From: Sorghum bicolor
Taxonomy: Eukaryota; Streptophyta; Magnoliopsida; Poales; Poaceae
Assembly (NCBI RefSeq): GCF_000003195.3
Contig: NC_012879.2
Span: forward strand, 25,836,017-25,900,016
Length of the DNA: 64,000 nt
Direction: 5' to 3'
The notes below the pieces were generated by a model. That model worked only from the letters and a program-made list of their open reading frames with translations. It made no database searches and was not told the DNA's origin. Below are positions 1 through 9,300 of this stretch, piece after piece (the first letter of the stretch is position 1; each line of letters begins with the position of its first letter). The translations under genes were made by a program, and so were the position numbers.

Positions 1-1
1 C

Positions 2-286
2 CTATGAACAAAAGGCGCGATTTTGGGCGCGTTTAGGAAAGAAATCGAGCACTTTTCCCAATAGAATCGGCGAGAAACAGATTGAGAGAAAGGGAGCATG
101 AACATCCTCACCGTGAATCCCCTCCACGACCGCGCGGGCAGCCTTGATTCCGTCGGCGTCGAGAATGGGATGGGCGGCAGTTTTGGATGCGCGGAAAAGT
201 GGGGTTTTTTGAGACCCGTCTGAAGCGGCGTGGTGGGGGATAAACGACGGTTTTTGAAACCGAGTGGGTGTCCGAGCAGTTGTCAT
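2..286 (-). CDS. possible first exon of an unidentified gene
   Basis: An open frame begins with an ATG at 286-284 and reads leftward. A good splice donor (ACG|GTGAGG) sits at 111/112, so the likely exon is 112-286, about 58 codons; the frame beyond it to a stop at 2-4 is probably intron. The peptide is basic and Ser/Thr/Pro rich, opening MTTARTPTRF and ending near DADGIKAARAVVEGIH. I do not recognise it. An AT-rich stretch with a TATA-like run lies just upstream (about 290-310). It lies downstream of PHS1 on the same strand. It could also be a chance ORF, since the remaining exons would lie outside the window. Confidence 0.3.
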   Translation of the reverse strand: MTTARTPTRFQKPSFIPHHAASDGSQKTPLFRASKTAAHPILDADGIKAARAVVEGIHGEDVHAPFLSICFSPILLGKVLDFFPKRAQNRAFCS

Positions 287-540
287 GATTAATACTTATT
301 ATATAAAAATAGCAAAACGGTAACCGCGCGCGATGACGTGCGTCCTGGACGCCCTCTGCGATTCACCTCGCCCTGTTTAAAATAGTTGTAGAACTCTGTA
401 TAAAAATACCACTAGACCAGTGCGTGGAGCATTCTACTCTCCCTCACGTTCAAAAAAATTTACTTGCTCATGTATAATTATTTTTGGTACATATTAATAT
501 AAACCCCATCCGCCAAAAGTTAAGAATAAAATCCCGAGAG

Positions 541-930
541 GCATCCAAGGTTTCGACGGGGTTCGATGCATAGAAACCTTTTAGAGAGTGTATAAAAACT
601 AACAGTTAAATGCATATAAACCATTTTCGCAGTTATTAATGGGCGTTTTGACTGGGTTCGATGCATAGAAACCTTTTAGAGAGTATATAAATGCTAACAA
701 TTAAATGCATATAAATCATTTTCGCAGATATTTTTCACTTATGTAAGGCACACGCATGGCCCTGCCTCCTCCCCCTCCTGCTTGCTAAATATTGTTTTGG
801 TGTATAAAAGAACGACCTTTTATACAACGTTATACCGAATAAAAAATGTTTCTACGCATTTAATTGTTAGTATTTATGCGTGCTCTGATAGGTTTCTATG
901 CATTGAACTTGTCAAAACCTTGGAACTTCA
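541..930. repeat. foldback repeat with a tandemly duplicated left arm
   Basis: A unit containing TTCGATGCATAGAAACC and AATGCATATAAA starts at about 561 and again at about 656, a 95-bp period. A diverged inverted copy occupies about 847-930. The segment can therefore fold into a long imperfect hairpin. It may be a MITE-like foldback element or a small-RNA source. I see no coding capacity and no clear TSD. Confidence 0.6.
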
Positions 931-984
931 GACAGGGGTCTTGAAACGCCCATTTTTCCGCCATCCAAACTGTCGCCTTATCCT

Positions 985-1200
985 GATCCGGAAAATTTTG
1001 GGTTTATGGTACTGTAGCATTTTCATTTTTTATTTTGCAAAAAGAAATTATCTAAACTTGGACTAGTTAGGCTCGAAACGATTCACCTCGCAATAAAACA
1101 GGCAAAACTATGCAAAATAGTTTTGGGTTTTTTGTTTATATTTAATGTTTCACGCATATGACATAAAAACGATGTGACAGGGGATCTTGAAAAAAAGGTT
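985..1200. mobile_element. degenerate copy of an abundant grass MITE
   Basis: The stretch contains words typical of a very common grass MITE: GGTACTGTAGCA, GGACTAGTTAGGCTC, TATATTTAATGTTTCA and GATGTGACAGGGGATCTTG, in the expected order and spacing. Both terminal repeats are eroded, so exact ends are uncertain. It has no ORF. The assignment rests on memory of the family, not on a search. Confidence 0.6.
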
Positions 1201-1816
1201 TATATATACCAGCCAGTGTGGCATATATATATTGACAAAATGTATGCATATCACACCGTCCCACCGCTCATATGGGTATTTCTTTTGGAATCAATACCAG
1301 ACTCACTCGTTTTAGTATTCAACTAACATCAATGTAAATGTCAACGATTCAGTGCGTAAAAACTCATCTATGGAAATTTCTATGCTCTTGTGATTTATTT
1401 TTTGAATGTCCATGAACTTTTTATGTTGTATGTATATAGCTATTATACCTGCAATTATACGGGACGCGCGCTCTCAGGCGCGTGGCGCCAGGGGCCACCA
1501 TTGGCCTGTCGTGGGGGAGGGGACAGGACCCTGCCGCGTGCCTTTTGTCTGCTAGTGGCGGGACTGGGGATGGCGGGGGACAGCACGACGAACCGTAGTT
1601 CGCGCGGGTTTGGTGGAACCAGCCCAGTGAAAAGTGTGTCGGGCTTCCACTATCTATTCAAAGCCCTAAGCTCTTAATAGTATATCTATATATATATGTG
1701 TGTTTGTTTTTGAGCAAAATGTCGAGTGCAATAAAAATATAATGATATAAATGAAAAGCTATAGCTTTAAAAAAACACAAGATGTCAAAAATTCGAATGA
1801 CATTATACCTCCCGAT

Positions 1817-2092
1817 TAGGGATGAAAATGGTACGGATATTTTCCAACTGTATTCGAGACCGAATTCATTTAGAGGGGTTTAAATATGTTCATATTCGAG
1901 TCCAAATATTCAACATCCGATACTGTATCCGTATCCGAATACTTAAATCGTATATTTATGATGTCGACATCCAATCGTATCTTATCCGACATGATTGACA
2001 TTATCCGTATTCGAATCTAAATCCGACCAGAAATATGAAAACAAATATGATATCGGTGATATCCGTCCGTATCCGATCCGTTTTCATCCCTA
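1817..2092. mobile_element. 276-bp MITE with TAGGGATGAAAA termini
   Basis: The inverted ends read TAGGGATGAAAATGG on the left and CGTTTTCATCCCTA on the right. They are flanked by a 7-bp direct repeat TCCCGAT at 1810-1816 and 2093-2099. The interior is rich in ATCCGTATCCGA-type subterminal repeats on both strands. The ends and near-8-bp TSD suggest a hAT-derived MITE. It is non-coding. Confidence 0.85.
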
Positions 2093-2099
2093 TCCCGAT

Positions 2100-2865
2100 G
2101 CAACACACGGGCATTAAAAAAATAAGGAGCTTTGCAATTGCATTAGAATAAAAGCAGATCATTAATACTAGTAGTAATCAAGATGAATTAATATAATACT
2201 GGTAGTACAATGACCGAGCCTCTCTGGGGGAAAATGCCAAAATAGAGGCTTTTAATCTCTACTCTCTTCCTTAGCGATCACGACTAGAACGAGAAGAACC
2301 AATACATAACAAAGAAAAAACAACTTGTCGAATTAATCCTGAAGGATTAAGGCCAGTAATCAAGCAAAAGCTCCTCTATTTTTCCTGAAGGCGAGAACGT
2401 GCTCAACAAGGCCGTGGCAGGCATTGCCGTCAAAGGTGGGCGGCAGCGGCGGTGCTTAGGCTGACACCGGCTGACCGGCAGTCCTAGAAGCCGGTCTTCT
2501 CCCAGATCGTGTTGCGGACGCGACCGGGTCACGGCCCTTCAGCTGCGACCCATGCCCTCACCCACATATAAGGACGCTGCCATGCGCTCCTGGACTTGCA
2601 GCACCTCGTGAGGCAGCACACCGTCTGACCCCGGTACCGCCGCAGCTCACCACGTCATCGGCGAACGTGCCGGAGCCCCCGCGCCAGGCGGCTTCGGCTC
2701 CACGTCGAGTGCCCGAGAACCACCACCACACGGTTGTAGCCCCACACCGGGTGTCTGGCCCGGCGTCGGGCGCCTGCGGCCCCACTGTGGCAGCCCCCGT
2801 GCTCGACCGCACTCGAGTGCCGAGCGGCCGCATCTCCACCTCCGTGATTGATATGTGGCCCCGAT
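2100..2865. other. intergenic DNA with a GC-rich island
   Basis: The first 240 bases are AT rich. From about 2390 to 2860 the sequence becomes strongly GC rich, with short overlapping frames on both strands (for example 2667-2954 plus and 2558-2878 minus). None has a recognisable domain, and the plus-strand frame runs into the MITE remnant that follows. The island could be a fragment carried by a transposon or a decayed exon; I cannot assign it. Confidence 0.4.
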
Positions 2866-3015
2866 TAGATGTCTTCAAAATTCCAAAATATTCACCATCA
2901 CATCAAATCTTGCAAAACATATATAAAACACTAAATATAGATAAAAAAAACTAATTCACAAGACAAATCTTTTGAATCTAGTTAGACCAAAAAAAATTTG
3001 GATTTAAGCAGGCCC
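2866..3015. mobile_element. partial copy of the abundant grass MITE
   Basis: It carries TTCACCATCACATCAAATC, ACTAAATATAGATAAAAA, ACAAATCTTTTGAATCTAG and an end resembling AAGCAGGCCCT, the opposite orientation to the copy at 985-1200. The left terminus is missing where it meets the GC-rich island. It is non-coding. Confidence 0.55.
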
Positions 3016-3329
3016 TATGTATTTGGCTGAGAAACCAATTGATTCCCCTCCTCTATGCGCTCAGGGTATTTTGGTCTTTGCACAGGAGTCCATGAGGGCA
3101 AATGTCATTTAGAAGAGAGAGTGGACAAATAAGAAAGATTTTGAATTTGAGTGTCAAATAAGAAAGCACTGTTATCAGTGTCAAATAGAAAATTCTCTTC
3201 ATACTATTTCTTCACAATCTGAACTTTTGGGAGATGCGCTGTAGGGTGCCACAAAGCGTGCCTGCTTTTCTAGTAGTAAATATGACCAGACAGATCTGCA
3301 TTCCTTCACCACAGAAGTGGTTTTGCTAT

Positions 3330-6300
3330 CTATAGCGACATGTCACCACCAAGTTCATCAATGACTTTATCAAGCTTGAACAACATATCTAGAGAAAGAA
3401 AAGTACTGAATCAATATTACTATGTAAAATGAGGACTTAATGTATGGGTAACAACTTAAGAGAATGCTGGATCTTTGTTGCTATGTATGAATAATGGAAA
3501 GGGTGACAAACCATTCTATGGTTCATTTTTTTTATGAATGTGTACAGCATTTGGAAGGGAAGACATACCATTAAAGGATTCATCAGCCATATATGTCTGC
3601 AGACGAAAAATATGATGTTACTATTTACAATATACTTGACAATAAGAAAAAAACGACCAAAAGATTCTTAACCAGAACAGTACCTTTATCCGTGCCATTA
3701 TGTCATATGTTAATATACTGGTATCAACTCCCTCACCAGCATCCAGACCTTTACCAGCAGTCGTTTCTTCATTGGCAACTGCAATGAAATATTTGCTTAC
3801 ACATCAAGGGAGGAGGAGCATCGATACAAATAAGATAAAAAATGAAATTAAAATCATTCTTACCATCATGAGAAGTATCCAGTGCATACACCTGAATGAT
3901 TTAAAAGTATCAGTAACATTCTCGGCAGCAACTGTTTGCATGACTTTCAAATAGATACAACATTACCTCTTGAAGGGCATGGTTTGATGCAGCCAATGGA
4001 CAGGGTTCCTCTGTATCAGATTTACATTGTATTATTAAGCTTATAGACCAACAAAATCAAAATACAGATATTGTATTTCAATGTAAATCTTCTTTGGAAA
4101 TTAGTTCACCTTGGTCATAATCAATTGAACAATTTGTCAGCATTTGGTTGAAACTAGGAGGGAAAGCAGAGTAGCTGTTACTAGTGTTGCTAGCACTGAG
4201 AGGCTCAAGAACAGGCTGATCTTGTTCCTCATGGTAGCTCATTGTTGGTTCATCTATTGTGTGATCAGAACTCTGCTCCTCAAAGCCTGAAGCATCATCT
4301 GGCCTAGCAACATTTATGTCAGAAAACAAATACATCTTGGAACTTACAAACCTTAAAAAGTTCTATCCTTACCTGTGGTGAAGTCCATTATAAGCAATAT
4401 ATTCAGATGTTGATGAATCTTCACACACATAGTCACTTCCAGACGGTATCATGTCCATGGTTTCGCATGAGCATTCCTTTGCGATTATTAAAGAAATACA
4501 GTTAGCTAGTACTTTAAACTTGTACAAGCAAAGAGGAAACCTAGTATGATACTTAAACTTCATTGCCTAACCCGTCCAAGAACAAATCATATGTAGGGAG
4601 ACACTGGCCAGGGTTCCAAATCCAACCTGGTGTTACCCCCCCCCCCCCCCAACCGGCAATGCAATAATGGTAGGGGCTGTCTTATGGCAACTGCGGTTAG
4701 TTCGTGCCCAAAATCTCTCCTTGCCGACAACACAAAAAATTGTGGGAAGGGGCCAGCCTGTGGCACTTGTGGCTGGTTTGGGCCCTCCTACCATGTGGTA
4801 ATTGCAGTTGTTGTCAATCCAATTGGTTGTGGTCAGCCCAAATTCCGGTACGTGTCCATCCATATATGAAGTCTGGGTTCAGTGGCTTTTTTCGATCAGT
4901 TTGACTGAGGTTCCTACCTAGAGTAAAGAAAAGTGTGAGCCAGTCTTTACCCAGCGGCTGAGGGTTTTTTTTCCTCACAATGGTAGCGTCACCATGGTTT
5001 CATGTCAAGTAAACTTTGGTAAAAGAGAGGCAGAATGTAAAACACATCCAAAATGCTTTAATCTGGTAATAATTCTGGCAATCATATAATAAAATGAAAT
5101 GTAATTGATAAATCCTTCAATGTTTTATAATAAAAAAATTAGAAAAACATTATTAGGTTTTCTGATCTACAATACAAGTATTATTAGTATTAGCACATAA
5201 ATAAGCTCTGTTGTTCCAAATATTTTTTATAATGAATATATACTGATTTTCCATTAAAGAAATATCCATATTAAAAATGGTATTACATTTCTTTCTAAAG
5301 ATTTTATTAAAACAGAAATAAAGATAAGGCATCAAGAATGTCAAAATGGGATTACAATATGTTCTCATGGAATTCATTTATGTTTCTATCTATCACTTGT
5401 GTAAACATAAAAATGCACGATACTGCATTTCAATGCACTTCAGTTGCTACATACAACAGGATACAGTAAGCTCTAATAAGCATCAAAAGAGAACATAAAG
5501 AAACATAAATTGTCAAGAGCCTGGGCGCCTAGGGTAGCAGGGCCCCTGCTCCTTAGCTCATACTTGGATGTAGGTAATGGTGGTGCCAGGGTTTTTGCCT
5601 GACTACCAAAGCAAAGGTGAGATTAAGAACAGCAGAGGAGGAACTTCTTGATTCATTCTACTGAGTTCAGGGTTACATATATAGCAGCTCAGCTCCATGC
5701 TGCTGGCACCAGCCATTAACTACCAAACAGCTAATACTCCCTTGATCTCCTCATCTTCTTCTTAATTGCCTTCATAACTCAGGCCTCTTCAGCCACCACA
5801 GCATCCTCGTGCTGTGCCAGGCCATGCGCTGCCTTGGGGAAGGCATTGGCTGCTCCTCATGTACGAGGCCAGCGGCTGTAATGACGGCCCCACATGACAT
5901 CTCTCCCCCCCATCGACAAGCAGCTCGTCCTCGAGCTGGAAGGTGGGGTAGCGATCCCGGAAGCTGGTGACGTCCTCCCAGGTGGCAGAGGCCTCAGGCT
6001 CACCTTGCCAGTGTACCAGGACTTGGCGAACTGCTCTGGCCAGCCAGGTGCATGTGTGGCACGTTCAGGGGCCGGCTGGGCTGCACCATGATGGATGGGC
6101 AGCAGGGGCGGTGGAGCAGCTGGTGGCATGCCGACGAATTTCTTGAGAAGGCCCACATGGAAAACATCGTGGAGACGAGCGTGGGGAGGAAGCTCAAGGC
6201 GGTAGGCAATGTCGTTGATGATGGCCGCCACGCAGTACGGCCCATAGAAGCGAGGCCACAGCTTGCCCTTAGTGACGCCATGGAGTGAAGTTGGGCGCGG

Positions 6301-9300
6301 TGTCGGAGGCGGATCCAGACCAAGTCCCCGACGTTGTAGTGGATGTCACGGTGATGCTTGTCGTAGGCACTCTTGTAGACGGCTTGGGCCTACTCAAGGC
6401 AGATGCAGGCATCAGCCAGCAGCTCATCGCGTTCCACCATGTTTCTGGCCACCGCAGCGACCTGAGTTTTGCCTAGTTCATAAGAACGGATGGAAGACGG
6501 GTCGCGTCCGTAGACGATCTGGAATCTTGAGTGTTGACTGGTAGGCAGTGTTGTAGATGTACTCTGCCCATGGTAGCCAGCGCAGCCGCTGGCAGGGGCG
6601 GTCACCTGTTAGACAGCGGAGGTACATGATGATAACCTTGTTGGCAGCCTGGTCTGTCCATCGGACTGCGGATGAAACGCCGTCGTCATGTGGAGCTTGA
6701 TGCCTGCGAGGCAAACACTGGGTCACGGTCGGAGACGATGGACTGTGGGACGCCGTGCAACCGCACAATGTTAGTGAAGAACGCCCATGCCATTGACTCT
6801 ACTGAGTAGGGGTGAGCCAGTGGGATGAAGTGACAGTACTTGCTGAAGCGGTCGATGATGGTGAGGATCACTGACTTGCCCTGAAACGGGGCAGGGCCTC
6901 GATGAAGTCCATGCCAATGTCAGTCCAAACAGACACTGACACGGGCAGAGGGAGGAGCAGGCCGGCTGAGTGCAGATGCTCTGATTTGTAGCATTGACAA
7001 GTGGCACACGCGTGGATGAACTCCTGGACCACTGCTCGCAGATTGGGTTAATGGAAGTCTCGCCAGAGGCGGTGTAGCATGCGCTGGACGCCCTCATAGC
7101 TGTCATCGTGGATCGCGGCGATGATCTCCTGGAGGAGTGGGGTGCCCGGCGGGATGTAGAGGCACCACTGGAATGCCACCAGGCCATCGATGATGAACCA
7201 GGGAGCCGCGTGCTAGTGGGTGGTGATCTCTTTCTTGGTGGCGACCAGCGCGGGCTCCTGATCGTTGGTCTGACAAAGCCGCTCGATGAAGTCGAAGCGC
7301 GGCCCGGAGAGGGCCAAGAATATGTCGATGTGTCGCACTGAACCACGAAGGGCTGGGAAAAAATCGGGCAGGGCTAGCACCAGTGCTGATGTCAGTGCTG
7401 ACTTGAGGACAGTGAAGGCTGCGCTGGCTGCTTCAGTCCAGATGAAACTCTCTTTCTTCAGTAGCGCCGTCAGGGGGCAGCAATGGCTCGAAATTCCTTG
7501 ACAAACTTGCGGTAGTAGCCCGCAAGCCCAAGGAAGCCACGGACTGTGCGCACTGAGCGGGGCTGTGGCCAATCAGCAACAGCCTGGACCTTCTCTGGAT
7601 CCATGGCCACCCTGGTGGCTGAGGTGATATGCCCGAGATAGGAAATGGAGTGACGCCAAACGCGCACTTGGAGCACTTGACAAACAACCAGTGTTGGTGG
7701 AGCACGGTGAGGACAGCGCAGACATGGCAGAGATGTTCAGCCAAGGAGTTGTTGTAGATGAGTATGTCGTCGAAGAAGACAAGGACCAAGCAATGCAGGA
7801 ATGGGCGGAGAACATCATTCATCAGCACCTGGAACATCGCTGGGGCATTACAAAGCCCAAACGGCATGACATGGCATGACAAGTAACTCGTAGAGTCCAT
7901 CATGGGTCTGGAATGTTATCTTCTACACATCAGCGGGGTTCATGCGAACCTAGTGGTAGCCAGAGCGGAGGTCCAACTTGGTAAAGAACCACGCGCCGTG
8001 CAGCTCATCAAGGAGTTTGTCCACCACTGCAATTGCATAAGCGGCCTTCACTGTGATGGCGTTCAGCGCCCTGTAATCAATACAGAAGCGCCATGTCATA
8101 TCCGCTTTCTTCACAAGTAGAATTGGGGACGAGCACACCGAAGTGTTGTGCTAGATGATGCCTAGAGTCAGCATAGAAGTGCACTGGTGCTCAAGCTCGT
8201 CTTTGTGGGAGGCACGAGGTTGATGCAGTGGTCCCGGGAGCGCGGCGGGGGCATGCAGCAGGGCTCGGCGAAGACGGCTGTGAACTCCTCCAGTAAGGCT
8301 GGCAGCAGGTCCTCCACGCTGCATGCTCGCAGGACCGGTCCCGTTGCCCCAGCCAAGCCTGTCCAGCAAACCCGGTGATCCCAGTGCCAGAAGGACATGG
8401 TAAGCGCGCCGAAGTCCCACAGGATCGGCCCAAGGGAGGCCGCCAACCACTCCGTGCCGAGGACGACGTCGTAGCCGGCGAGAGGGAGTGCGAAGAAGTC
8501 AATGGAGAATTGTTCACCGGCGATGGAGAAGGGGATGGCGCGGTAGACACCGGGGCACGACACACGTTCGTCATTGGCCAATGACCTTCATGTTGCCCTG
8601 AGGTTGCAGCTTGAGGGACGTACGCGCTGCTGCTTCCTCGGAGACGAAGTTTTGGGTGGAGCCGAGTCGAGGAGAGCGAGCAGCAAGGCCCCGCCAAGCT
8701 AGATGCGGATGTGCATGGTCTCTGTGGTGCGAACACCAGCCATGGCAAGGAGGGAGATGAGCAGCGAGTCTGCCACAGCGTCCTCCTACTCAGGGTGCGC
8801 CTCATCGTCGTCCTCTGCCAAGTCAAGCAAGAAGATACGCTTACAGACACGATTGTGGCCGCGCTCGAATTTCTGGTTGCAGATGAAGCAAAGGCATTGG
8901 CGGCAACGGTCCTCCATCTCCGTCTATGACAGCCGGTGGACCGGGCGGCCCTCGATGGCGAGGGGGGCTGGTGCAGCACAGGTTGGTGCCGGCAAGGCTA
9001 GCTGTGGAGGTGGCCCGACCAGGAGGCCGCGACCTGGCAGTCGTGGCGCGACAGGGACCGGCGGGTGGAGGACCACGTACTGCTCGCGCTGCTCCAGCTT
9101 GCAAGCCAAACTCATGGCGATGATAAGGGATTGGGGGTGTGAACCTCCATGTCGTAGCTGAGCGGGGGCTGGAGACCCGTTGTGAACGCCTAGACGCGCT
9201 GTCCTGGTACTCCACGACGGTGCCGGTGCGCTTGCAAGCCATGAGCTCGCCCAGCAGGTTGGATCGGATGGGCAGCCCGATGTGAAGGTTGAGGAGCTCT

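Noticed and set aside
782..1066. 94-codon plus-strand ORF
   Set aside because: It overlaps the foldback repeat and the MITE; composition and context are non-coding.
1390..1677. 95-codon plus-strand ORF in a GC-rich patch
   Set aside because: No domain, no splice or promoter context, and no recognisable family.
2558..2954. overlapping ORFs on both strands in the GC island
   Set aside because: GC-rich DNA gives long frames by chance, and the plus-strand frame runs into a MITE.
4078..4563. two short minus-strand ORFs taken as separate genes
   Set aside because: They are exons 4 and 5 of PHS1 plus intron read-through.
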